Assembly (NCBI RefSeq): GCF_024734385.1
Contig: NZ_JANHAP010000006.1
Location: 62,001-126,000, forward strand
Reading direction: 5' to 3'
DNA: 64,000 nucleotides
DNA from: Dasania sp. GY-MA-18
GTDB lineage: Bacteria; Pseudomonadota; Gammaproteobacteria; Pseudomonadales; Dasaniaceae
Under the pieces are notes generated by a model, which made no database searches, was not told the origin of the DNA, and saw only the letters and a program-made list of their open reading frames with translations. Below are positions 25,329-34,107 of the stretch, one piece after another; the stretch's first letter is position 1; each line of letters starts with the position of its first letter. Position numbers and translations under genes: made by a program.

Positions 25329-28300
25329 TTACTGCTCTTGTTCCGCCCACGCCGCCAATAGCTCATCCATGGATTTTAATCCGTGCATGGGTAGGGCGTG
25401 GTTGATAACGGTTTTAACAGCGCCGTTGGTCACCTCGGGCAGGCGGTTTTCCCACATGGCTTGGTGTAGGTTTTCCATCTCATCCCATTCACCTAGGTAG
25501 GGCTCGGGTACTTGTACGGCACCGGCGTCTATCATTTGGTTTAGGCCTAAGATTTCTGCCGCGTTACACAAGTGGGTGCCCACTATGGATGCGGTAGGCA
25601 TCAATATTTGACGCTGACGCATCCACACTTGCGGTGCGTAGAAGCTGTAACGTTTGCCGCCCATGTCACCGGCGTAAATCACTATGCCGGTATGGGGTTT
25701 TACCATCATGGTGGAGGCGAACAGTGAGTCGGTGTGCGCACGCTCTATGATGATGTCGGGCTGGCCGCGGGGGTTGTCCTCAGAGCGCAGCAATTTACCT
25801 ACTGCTTTGCCTATGGGTTTAAGGGTGTTTTCGTTCATTAAACGTACGCACTCTTTAAACTCTGGCGACTCGGGGTTGGGTAAATCAGCCATGGTGTCTG
25901 GCCAGTCGAACTCGGGCTCGCGGCGTTTGATTTCCGCCAAGCTCACTGCGCCTAAAACGGCATCACCAAAGCCCAGTGACATCACAAAATCGCGTTCGGC
26001 ATCGGTGTCGGTAACCACCACTATGCGCAATGATGAGGCGCGGCCAGCTTCTATGGCGGCCAGGGCTTCGTTGTCACGCTGGCCGGTGCGGCTGCCGTAG
26101 AAGATAACCGTGGCCTGGCCGGGGCGGGCTTTGGCTTTGCGTAACATCTCGGTGGCAGAGCAGCTACCGGGCTTGCCTATAAAGGTCATGTGGTAACCGG
26201 CGGAGGCGCCGAAGTAAGTCATCACGCCGTTTTCACCCAGCGCTTGGAAGCTGCGCGGGAAGGCGGTTTCACCGGCGTGGGATAGGCCGTGGGTGCACAG
26301 CTCACCGTCATTAGCTGCGCGTACGGCGTTTAAGAAACCTTCACCTTGTTGCTGCCACTGTGCCCACTGTGAGGGCTCAACAGGTACTTTAGTGAAGCAA
26401 TCTTTAATGGCGGGGTCTTTGCGGTTAATACCCGCAGAGCCTTGCTTGCGCAAGTATTCACAGCGCTCCTCCGACGACACCATGCCGGTGATCTTGGCGC
26501 CAGCGGCCAGGCCTAACTCCACTGACCAAGCGCCGGTACCCGAAGCGGCACCTTCAACAAACATGCGGTCGCCTTGGCGTAACTCTAAGGCGCGGAACAG
26601 GGCACGGTAGGCGGTACCAGCAGGCAGCATATAAGAGCCAGCCGCTTCTAAGCTTAGGTCTGCGGCGGGGGCTATCATCTGCGGGCCCGAGCAAATCATA
26701 AACTGTTGATGTGAGCCGTCTGGCGATTGGTAGCCCTGTATGTGAAAGTCGGTGAACATGGGGTCTACACCGGCGGCAGGGTCTAGCACATCAGATACGC
26801 CTGAATAAACCACTACCAGTTTGCCTACGGCTAAGCGGCCTTCGCTCTGTAGGCCTTCGCCCATTTTCGCCACTATGCCTATGCCGCCAGAGCCGGTGAC
26901 GTGTATATCTTCATCGTGCTCGTCGAACAAGGAGATGGGGATGCCGGTAATGGCCCAGATATCGTTGTAGTTAAGCTCAGAGGTGAGCATATACACCAAA
27001 GCTTCATTAGCTTCTGGCTGCGGTACCGGGATGATTACTTCTTCCTCTACATCTATGGGGTCGCCGTGTTTGGCGGCACCGGTTTGGGCATCACGCACTG
27101 CGGCCTTGGCTAGTTGGTAGGGTGGGATGGGGGTGATACCAGCTAGGTAAGGAGCACCCATGGGCAGCATGTGGCCCTCGGCTATGAGTGCGTCTTTTTC
27201 GCTGATATCTTTGCGGGCGCGGCTGGGCAGGGCGGGTGACTGTTTATCCATAAACAGCTGTATGCCTTTTTTGCCGCCGTTTTCTGCGTCCATAACAAAC
27301 TGGGCGAAGGTGTCTATCTCGCTGTTTAAGCCAGCCTTAAAGCCTTGCTCAAAGCCTAGCTTAACCAAGTTGACTATGGCCTGGGCTACGGGGCCGCGGC
27401 CTGCTTGCTCGGAAGCCTTAAGGCAGATTTGCACATAGTCGTCATCTAAGGTCGCTGTGGGGAAGCTGGCTGTTTGGTTCCAGCGAGCTACCGCCTCGTG
27501 ACGGTTGTTCATGGCCGTGATGGCCGTGCCACTGCCATTGATGGCAGCTTCTCGTGCCAGGGCTTGTGCAGCAGGTAATACGCTGTCAGCGCCAGTGCAG
27601 TACTTATCTACCAAGCCAAATTCATTGGCCTGTTGGCCTTTGATTTGACGGCCTGATAACAACATGGCCATGGCGCGATTCAAACCGGTGATAGCATCAT
27701 CGCCCGCTGCATCCATCAACACTCGCGGTAAACGCTGAGTGCCGCCGTAACCCGGTGGCAGGTACAGGTTGATTTCGGGCTGGCCGAAAATCGTGCGGCT
27801 GTTGGCTACGCGCATATGACAGGCCAGCGCCATCTCGCAGCCACCACCTAGGGCTACGCCCTCAACGGCTGCTATTACGGGCTTGCTCATATTCTCGATC
27901 ATATTGGCAACGGCATGCGCCTTAGAGGGCAATGAGCGCGCAGCGGCGGCATCATGTACGTCTTCTAATAATTGGCGTACGTCGGCACCGGCTACAAAGG
28001 CTTTGTTGCCAGCACCGGCCAACACTACTGCGCCTATGTCTGAGCGACGGGCGATATGGGTAAGGGCGGTTTCCAATTCATCCAATAAACGCTCGGATAA
28101 GGCGTTAACCGGCGGGTTGCTAATAGTGACGGTGGCCACGCGTATGGTTTCACCGTTTTTATCGGCAACCGGTGCATATTCGATGCGCAAAGTGCGGGTG
28201 TTTTCTACTATGGTTTGGCGCTCGGCACGGTCTTGGCCTGCTTGCCATTTAGCCACGGCTGCGCGTATTTCATCTAGGCACTCTGGGTTGCGCAGGGTAG

Positions 28301-30728
28301 AGGTATCACCTAAGTCTTCCCCTAGCACTATGGCTTTTAGGAAGCGGCGCATGTATTTACCGCTGCGAGTTTCTGGGAAAGCCGACAGCGAAATAAAGTC
28401 AGAGGGCACGGCCACCACGCCTTTTTCTTCGCGCACTAATTCTTTTAAGCGGCGCTCGTCGTCGCGGGTGATATGCGAATCGCCCATGGGCAAAATAAAG
28501 GCCAAGGGGGTTAAGCCTTTTTCACTGTGGGGCGCGCCTATAACAATACAGTTACCCACTTTTGATTCGGGGTTTACTTGTTTGTCTTTTAAGATTGCGC
28601 CTTCAATTTCTTCGGTACCCATGCGGTGGCCCGAGACGTTAATAACATCATCAGAGCGGCCGTGTAAGGAGAAGCTGCCATCTTGGTAACTGCGGGCAAA
28701 GTCGCCTTGTAGATAACCGTAAGCTGGAGTGCCATCTTGCTTGCAGTAGCGGCCAAAGTAAGTGCTTTCGAAGCGCGCAATATCACCTTTCCATTCGGGC
28801 TTACCCACATTGGCGGCGTCGCCCCAAACGGTGCGAGCCAAATAGGGGTAGGGGCGGGCGATGACCACTTCGCCTTTTTCATCGTGTTGAGCAGAGCGGA
28901 AAGCCACCCGGCCCTGCGCATTAGCTTCGCCTTGGGGTATCCAGATGTCGCCAAATATCCACGGTAGTGGGTAGGTGTGAGTGTCTGCGCGCAGCGGTAA
29001 ATCTTTGTTGCCGTAGGGGTGGGTCCAGACTATGCCGCCGTGTTCGGTGGCCCAGTAAGAGTTGATGTACTGTGGGGTCATCAACTCCATGGCAAATTCT
29101 TGTACCGAAGGTGAGGTGGGTTCGGCGCAGAAGGTGGCTACTTTTAGTGAGGACATATCGTAGCGCTCAACGTCGGCGCGGTTTTGGTTGTTGGTCATTA
29201 TCCCCTTTAAGAAGGTAGAACCCGCTTTAAATATAGTGACGCCATAGCGCTCGATAATGGATGAGAATCTACCGGTGTGTGGAAACACGGGCGAGCCTTC
29301 GGTTACCACGCTGCTAACCCGCGATGATAGGGCGGCGCTAATCATATAGGACTGGCCGGTGATCCAGCCGGGGTCGGCGATGACCCACATCACGTCTTTG
29401 CCGGGCACAGCATCAAACGCGACTTTCATGGTTTCGGTGATACCGGCGATATAGCCACCGTGTACGTGTACTACGCCTTTAGGTTTGCCGGTAGAGCCTG
29501 AGGTGTAGATGATAAACATGGGGAACTCGGCATCTACCGCTACAGGTGGCACGGATTGATAAAGTGCTGCCACTAAGTCTTGATCGCTTAGCGCGTTTAA
29601 GTCGGCGCGTGAGTTTAGGCCCGCGTTTGTTAGGATTTTTTGCTCGGCGGCGGCTAGTAAATCATGCGCCCACACATCGCGGCCTTCTGACCAAGGCAGG
29701 TCGTTTAGGGCGACGTGGCGCACCACTATCACTTTTTCTACCCGCGCCGGTGAGTTAGAAAGGGCGGCGGCTAATTCGCCGCGCAGTTCGGCGGTGTCTT
29801 CGGCACTGAGTTGCGCTTTGGCTAAAATTTTACCCACTTCACGCATGACTTCGGCGCGGCTTAGGGTGATTTCACTACCTAATACTTCGGTGACGTGAGC
29901 AACGATTTTGTTTTTTAATGCGCCGTCAACGTTGGCATTGGCCAGAATATCTAATGCGGACGTGATAGAGATGTATTTATCCAAAGCCGGGTCGCTATAA
30001 ATTTCTTTAAAGCCCGCTACCTCGGCGTTGCGCGAGGCGCCGTCGGCGGTGATAACCACTTTCGCTCCGGCGTTTTCTATGCGGTCGGATAAGGTTTTAT
30101 CCGAGAAACCACCAAATACCGGGGTGTAGATTACGCCTACCCGCTTGGCGGCTTCGGTCCACACAATTTGCTCCAGTATATTAGGCATGTTGATGGCAAT
30201 GCGGTCACCGCATGTTAAGCCTAGGTCACGCAGGGCTTGCGCGGCGAGTACCGACTGAATCATTAAGTCGCGACGCGACATGCTGTAGTGTTGTACCGGG
30301 CCGCCTTTGCCGTTGTTGGCGGTGGGGTCCCAGCGGTCGCCTTCGTAGAAAAAGGCGGTTTCAGCACCGTGGCCGGCTAATACGTGGCGGTCAACTTCGT
30401 TGAAGGCGGCGTTGGTTTTGCCGCCTATAAACCAGCGGTAAAAGGGCGCTTCGCTTTCGTCCAGGGCGGTGCTCCAAGGTGTCCAGCTGGCTAAGTCAGC
30501 GGGTTTGCCGTTGGCATCCCAGCCGGTCCAGCCGTTGTCGTTTTTTGTTAGCCAGGCGTTTTGTTCGGGGTTAAACCAATGGCAGTTTTTGGCGGCGATG
30601 TCACCGTGAAAGGCGCCTAGGTCTTGTTCGCAGTCGGCGCGCATTTGCTGCCAGTCATCGCCGCTACGTATGGGGTTTTGCATTATGCTGGCTGGTACTT
30701 TGGGGGTGTATGCAGTGTTGTTGCTCAT
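25329..30728 (-). CDS. pcs: Propionyl-CoA synthase (three-domain fusion)
   Basis: 1799 aa, close to the size of known propionyl-CoA synthases (about 1820). Three enzymes are fused. Residues about 1-840 are an acyl-CoA synthetase: IIYTSGSTGKPKG near 408, YWATEHGGIVWTHPYG, and TRSGKYMRR with the acetylatable lysine near 788. Residues about 860-1180 are an enoyl-CoA hydratase: ISNPPVNALSERL, FVAGADVRQL, GVALGGGCEMALA near 959. Residues about 1230-1799 are a crotonyl-CoA-reductase-type NADPH reductase: ELNYNDIWAITG and FVEGAASGTGAWSVELG near 1396. Together they convert 3-hydroxypropionate, ATP, CoA and NADPH to propionyl-CoA through an enclosed acryloyl-CoA. AGGAGA ribosome site; 106 bases after the alcohol dehydrogenase. 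Confidence 0.95.
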   Translation of the reverse strand: MSNNTAYTPKVPASIMQNPIRSGDDWQQMRADCEQDLGAFHGDIAAKNCHWFNPEQNAWLTKNDNGWTGWDANGKPADLASWTPWSTALDESEAPFYRWFIGGKTNAAFNEVDRHVLAGHGAETAFFYEGDRWDPTANNGKGGPVQHYSMSRRDLMIQSVLAAQALRDLGLTCGDRIAINMPNILEQIVWTEAAKRVGVIYTPVFGGFSDKTLSDRIENAGAKVVITADGASRNAEVAGFKEIYSDPALDKYISITSALDILANANVDGALKNKIVAHVTEVLGSEITLSRAEVMREVGKILAKAQLSAEDTAELRGELAAALSNSPARVEKVIVVRHVALNDLPWSEGRDVWAHDLLAAAEQKILTNAGLNSRADLNALSDQDLVAALYQSVPPVAVDAEFPMFIIYTSGSTGKPKGVVHVHGGYIAGITETMKVAFDAVPGKDVMWVIADPGWITGQSYMISAALSSRVSSVVTEGSPVFPHTGRFSSIIERYGVTIFKAGSTFLKGIMTNNQNRADVERYDMSSLKVATFCAEPTSPSVQEFAMELMTPQYINSYWATEHGGIVWTHPYGNKDLPLRADTHTYPLPWIFGDIWIPQGEANAQGRVAFRSAQHDEKGEVVIARPYPYLARTVWGDAANVGKPEWKGDIARFESTYFGRYCKQDGTPAYGYLQGDFARSYQDGSFSLHGRSDDVINVSGHRMGTEEIEGAILKDKQVNPESKVGNCIVIGAPHSEKGLTPLAFILPMGDSHITRDDERRLKELVREEKGVVAVPSDFISLSAFPETRSGKYMRRFLKAIVLGEDLGDTSTLRNPECLDEIRAAVAKWQAGQDRAERQTIVENTRTLRIEYAPVADKNGETIRVATVTISNPPVNALSERLLDELETALTHIARRSDIGAVVLAGAGNKAFVAGADVRQLLEDVHDAAAARSLPSKAHAVANMIENMSKPVIAAVEGVALGGGCEMALACHMRVANSRTIFGQPEINLYLPPGYGGTQRLPRVLMDAAGDDAITGLNRAMAMLLSGRQIKGQQANEFGLVDKYCTGADSVLPAAQALAREAAINGSGTAITAMNNRHEAVARWNQTASFPTATLDDDYVQICLKASEQAGRGPVAQAIVNLVKLGFEQGFKAGLNSEIDTFAQFVMDAENGGKKGIQLFMDKQSPALPSRARKDISEKDALIAEGHMLPMGAPYLAGITPIPPYQLAKAAVRDAQTGAAKHGDPIDVEEEVIIPVPQPEANEALVYMLTSELNYNDIWAITGIPISLFDEHDEDIHVTGSGGIGIVAKMGEGLQSEGRLAVGKLVVVYSGVSDVLDPAAGVDPMFTDFHIQGYQSPDGSHQQFMICSGPQMIAPAADLSLEAAGSYMLPAGTAYRALFRALELRQGDRMFVEGAASGTGAWSVELGLAAGAKITGMVSSEERCEYLRKQGSAGINRKDPAIKDCFTKVPVEPSQWAQWQQQGEGFLNAVRAANDGELCTHGLSHAGETAFPRSFQALGENGVMTYFGASAGYHMTFIGKPGSCSATEMLRKAKARPGQATVIFYGSRTGQRDNEALAAIEAGRASSLRIVVVTDTDAERDFVMSLGFGDAVLGAVSLAEIKRREPEFDWPDTMADLPNPESPEFKECVRLMNENTLKPIGKAVGKLLRSEDNPRGQPDIIIERAHTDSLFASTMMVKPHTGIVIYAGDMGGKRYSFYAPQVWMRQRQILMPTASIVGTHLCNAAEILGLNQMIDAGAVQVPEPYLGEWDEMENLHQAMWENRLPEVTNGAVKTVINHALPMHGLKSMDELLAAWAEQEQ

Positions 30729-30834
30729 GGTATCTCCTACTGGCGTGCGGGCTCTAAGGCTTGCTTAGCCAGAGATGGCTTCAAGTTTAAGGTTAATCAT
30801 TTGCAGAGGCTGCCGCTGTTGCAGCCCTCTGGTA

Positions 30835-32004
30835 TCAGCACACGTTGCTGAAAATTTCTTTATAAATGGCAATGATCTGATCGCTGTCAGGGATTACCGG
30901 GTTGTTGCCGGGTGAGCCTGAGGCTATGGCTTGCTCGGCCATGGTTGGCAGTAAATCCATAAAGCGCTGCCTGTCTATGCCGTATTGCTCTGGGCTGGGC
31001 ACTTCCAGCTCTTGGTTTAGGCGTCGCAGCTCGGCCAGTAATACGGTGTTGGCGGTAGCGTCGTCGCAGTCGGCGGGTACCATTTCCATAGCGCGGGCGC
31101 AGTCGGCGTAGCGCTCTACACAGTGCGGCACCGAAAAGGCGGTTACTGCAGGCAGCAACATGGCGTTGCTTAAGCCGTGGGGCACATGGAAGTTGGCACC
31201 TATAGGGCGGCTCATGCCGTGTACCAGCGCCACGCTGGCATTAGAAAATGCCATGCCCGCCTGGCAGGCACCTAGCATCATGGCTTCGCGGGCCTCGCGG
31301 TTGCTTAGGTCCTCGCAAACTTTACGTATGTTTTTGTAGATGATCTTCATGGCTGCTAGCGCCAGCGCATCGGAGAATAGGTTGGCCTTGCGGCTAACAT
31401 AGGCCTCCATGGCGTGAGTCATGCTGTCTATGCCCGTGTCGGCGGTGAGGCGATAGGGCATGGTGAGGGTCATTTCAAAATCTACCAGTGCTGCTACTGG
31501 CATAAAGGCGCGGCCCATAAGCAGCATTTTTTCGTCGCTCTCGGCATCGGTGATGATGGTGACTTTGGTGGCCTCAGAGCCGGTGCCGGCAGTGGTGGGT
31601 ATGGCGATGATGGGCAGGCCGGGCACGCTGTTGTTGATGGGGGCCTTGTAATCGCGCACGGCACCGCCTTTCACCGCTAGCAAAGAAACGGCCTTGGCGG
31701 TATCCATGGGGCTGCCGCCACCCAAGCCGACTACACAGTCGTAATCGCCTTCGCCTAGCGCGGCTAGGGCTGCGGTAACGGTGGCGGTGGTGGGGTCGTT
31801 GGGTACATCGTTGAACACGCCATAGTTAATATTGGCGGCCTCCAAGGTGTCGGTAACGCGTTTGAGGTAGCCGTATTTGGTGACTACGGGGCCGGTGATA
31901 AATAAAGGTTTGCTCAAGCCCATTTGCGCTAACACATCGGGCAGGCATAGGCTGGCGCCAGCGCCAATTTGCATAATGCCTGGCACTAAGATATTCGAAG
32001 ACAT
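30835..32004 (-). CDS. Iron-containing (group III) alcohol dehydrogenase
   Basis: 389 aa from the ATG at 32004, which has GGAGAG five bases upstream. The NAD(P)-binding GLGGGSPMDTAKA is near residue 97; metal ligands sit in DTGIDSMTHAMEAYVS and GMSRPIGANFHVPHGLSNA. The family includes 1,3-propanediol, lactaldehyde and 4-hydroxybutyrate dehydrogenases. Directly upstream of the propionyl-CoA synthase, it most likely supplies 3-hydroxypropionate by reducing malonate semialdehyde, or oxidises 1,3-propanediol to 3-hydroxypropanal for the aldehyde dehydrogenase at 32620. The two genes probably form one transcript controlled from the long upstream gap. Confidence 0.9.
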   Translation of the reverse strand: MSSNILVPGIMQIGAGASLCLPDVLAQMGLSKPLFITGPVVTKYGYLKRVTDTLEAANINYGVFNDVPNDPTTATVTAALAALGEGDYDCVVGLGGGSPMDTAKAVSLLAVKGGAVRDYKAPINNSVPGLPIIAIPTTAGTGSEATKVTIITDAESDEKMLLMGRAFMPVAALVDFEMTLTMPYRLTADTGIDSMTHAMEAYVSRKANLFSDALALAAMKIIYKNIRKVCEDLSNREAREAMMLGACQAGMAFSNASVALVHGMSRPIGANFHVPHGLSNAMLLPAVTAFSVPHCVERYADCARAMEMVPADCDDATANTVLLAELRRLNQELEVPSPEQYGIDRQRFMDLLPTMAEQAIASGSPGNNPVIPDSDQIIAIYKEIFSNVC

Positions 32005-32372
32005 AAGTCTCTCCATCGGTTGCAATGTCAAATTTAAAAAAATTTAGTTATGGCAATGACTGACGGTGGATGATCAATTCAACGTTAAGGCATTGAATTT
32101 TCACAAAGACATTTGGTGCTGCCTTGCAAAAACTTTACAGAGCTTAGGGTGGGCTCTGGCTTGAGAATGATAGGCGTTTTGACTATCACTGTTGGTGGAA
32201 CACGCCAGTGTATTAACTGGGCAGTGTTCGGGTATGCCTGCGAGGTGTGCCCGCCGGCATGGACTACGAGCGATGGTTAAGGCCAGCTTTTCGGATAGAT
32301 TGGCAGCTTTGCGCATCGGCTCTGCTTACGTTATGAGTACAGTTGATACCCGACATAAGCATTTTTTATGTA

Positions 32373-32392
32373 AACCGAATAATAGTTCGGTT
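32373..32392. promoter_or_regulatory. TetR-type operator candidate (CCGAA-N6-TTCGG)
   Basis: AACCGAA-TAATAG-TTCGGTT is a 20-base palindrome with perfect 7-bp arms. The same core and 6-base spacing appear twice at 52463-52506 in another amine-catabolism promoter. The nearest candidate regulator is the TetR protein at 50338-50982. It lies about 370 bases upstream of the alcohol dehydrogenase start. Confidence 0.6.
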
Positions 32393-32447
32393 AGGTGGCT
32401 AGATACTACAAACAATCCTTACCCAAAAGCAAATACTTTTATCAAAT

Positions 32448-32461
32448 TGTGAATATTCACA
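32448..32461. promoter_or_regulatory. Perfect palindrome, second operator candidate
   Basis: TGTGAATATTCACA is a perfect 14-base palindrome flanked by outer arms ATCAAA (32441-32446) and TTTGAT (32464-32469). It lies in the same gap as the CCGAA operator and could bind a second regulator of the alcohol dehydrogenase/propionyl-CoA synthase genes. Confidence 0.45.
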
Positions 32462-32619
32462 GTTTTGATAGTTGTAGGGAGATCGCTGGTTTTTACGGAA
32501 TAAACGCGCTGGTTTCTTAGAACTTTTTGCAGGGCTGGAACGAGGGGAGGGGGAGTTGTCGGCAGCCAGAGACCGCCGACAGTGCGCTAAATGACTGACA
32601 TTTAGCGCATAGCTTGGGC

Positions 32620-34044
32620 TTATTTAAGGCCTGAAATCGCTTTCACTTCCAGGAAGTCTACAAAGCCATGTGGGCCCCATTCACGGCCGTTACCCGACTG
32701 TTTGAAACCGCCAAAGGGGGTGTCGTAGTCGCCGTAGCTGCCGTTAATGTTGATGTTACCAGCGCGTATGCGTGAGGCCACATAGCGTATGGTTTTTTCA
32801 TCTTTACCCTGTATATAGCCAGCCAGGCCATAAGGGGTGTCGTTGGCTATTGCTATGGCTTCATCCAAAGTGTTGTAAGGGATGATGCAGAACACAGGGC
32901 CAAAGATTTCTTCACGGGCAATAATCATATCGTTATTGCAGTTGGTGAAGATGGTGGGCTTGATGTAATAGCCTTTTTCTAAGCCTTCAGGGCGGCCTGT
33001 GCCACCGCATAATAGCTCTGAACCTTCATCTATGCCGGCCTGGATCAAGCTTTGGATTTTGCTGAATTGTACATCGCTAACCACGGGGCCCATGGTCGTG
33101 CCTTCGGCCTTAGGGTCGCCAGTAACAACTGTGGCGGCGGCTCTGGCTGCAATTTCATTGACTTCAGCTAGTTTGCTGGCAGGGACTAACATACGCGAAG
33201 GAGCGTTACAGGACTGGCCGGTGTTGCTAAACATGTCCAGTGTGCTTTCGGTGATGCATTTTTCTAGATCGGCATCTTCCAATACGATGTTGGCTGATTT
33301 GCCACCTAGCTCTTGAGCTACACGTTTAACGGTAGGGGCAGCGTTTTGTGCCACTAAAGTACCTGCACGGGTAGAGCCGGTGAAAGACACCATATCAATT
33401 TCAGGGTGAGTAGAAATAGCTGTGCCTACTGCTGGGCCATCGCCGTTCACCATGTTGAGTACACCAGCGGGTACGCCTGCTTCGTGCATGATTTTGGTGA
33501 AGACATAGGCAGATAAAGGCGCTACTTCCGAAGGCTTAAGTACCACGGTACAACCCACGGCTAGTGCGGGCGCGACTTTACAGGCGATTTGGTTGATGGG
33601 CCAGTTCCAAGGAGTGATAAAACCACACACACCTATAGGCTCCATCACAATTTCAGAGTTGCCTAGCTCTTCGTTAAATTCGTAGGTTTTTAAGGCTTTA
33701 AGAGCTGACTGAAAGTGACCTAGGCCGGTATGAGCCTGGCCGCCTTTGGCTAGCTTGGTGGGTGCACCCATTTCTTCAGAGATGGCATCGGCCACCTCAT
33801 CGTAGTACTTTTTATAGACCTCGATGATTCTTTCAAGCAGTGCGATGCGCTCTTCGCGGCTGCTATAGCCGTAGCTGTTAAAGGCGGCGCGGGCAGCTTT
33901 AGCGGCTGCGTCAACGTCTGCCTCTGAGCCCATAGAGATTTGCGCACAAACCTCTTCATTGGCGGGGTTGATAACATCTAAGAGCTTGGGCTCTACAGGT
34001 GCTACCCATTGGCCGTTAATGTAAAACTGGTCGTAAATTCGCAT
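32620..34044 (-). CDS. NAD-dependent aldehyde dehydrogenase
   Basis: 474 aa from MRIYDQFYINGQW, with GGAG seven bases upstream. All ALDH marks are present: ITPWNWPINQIACKVAPAL, FTGSTRAG, general base in VAQELGGKSAN, catalytic cysteine in NTGQSCNAPSRM, REEIFGPV and the tail GGFKQSGNGREWG. It is 63 bases after the permease gene on the same strand, so the two are probably one unit. In this context it may oxidise 3-hydroxypropanal, an aminoaldehyde or a gamma-glutamyl aminoaldehyde (the PuuC role). Substrate inferred from neighbours only. Confidence 0.9.
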   Translation of the reverse strand: MRIYDQFYINGQWVAPVEPKLLDVINPANEEVCAQISMGSEADVDAAAKAARAAFNSYGYSSREERIALLERIIEVYKKYYDEVADAISEEMGAPTKLAKGGQAHTGLGHFQSALKALKTYEFNEELGNSEIVMEPIGVCGFITPWNWPINQIACKVAPALAVGCTVVLKPSEVAPLSAYVFTKIMHEAGVPAGVLNMVNGDGPAVGTAISTHPEIDMVSFTGSTRAGTLVAQNAAPTVKRVAQELGGKSANIVLEDADLEKCITESTLDMFSNTGQSCNAPSRMLVPASKLAEVNEIAARAAATVVTGDPKAEGTTMGPVVSDVQFSKIQSLIQAGIDEGSELLCGGTGRPEGLEKGYYIKPTIFTNCNNDMIIAREEIFGPVFCIIPYNTLDEAIAIANDTPYGLAGYIQGKDEKTIRYVASRIRAGNININGSYGDYDTPFGGFKQSGNGREWGPHGFVDFLEVKAISGLK

Positions 34045-34107
34045 GGGGGTACTCCACTTCTTTAGTCCAAATACGCGATTAGGGGCCATTATAAGCTATT
34101 GCTAAGC

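Larger units (their letters stand above)
32005..32619 (-). other. Long regulatory gap upstream of the alcohol dehydrogenase gene
   Basis: About 615 bases with no plausible gene on either strand. It holds the two operator-like palindromes listed separately (32373 and 32448). Near the aldehyde dehydrogenase end there are two hairpins: TGCGCTAAATG / CATTTAGCGCA (32583-32609) and GTCGGC / GCCGAC (32557-32579), which may end the upstream transcript although T runs are lacking. Confidence 0.6.

Noticed and set aside
25684-29758. Several antisense frames of 60-270 residues within pcs
   Set aside because: They are shadows of the long GC-biased coding frame on the other strand.
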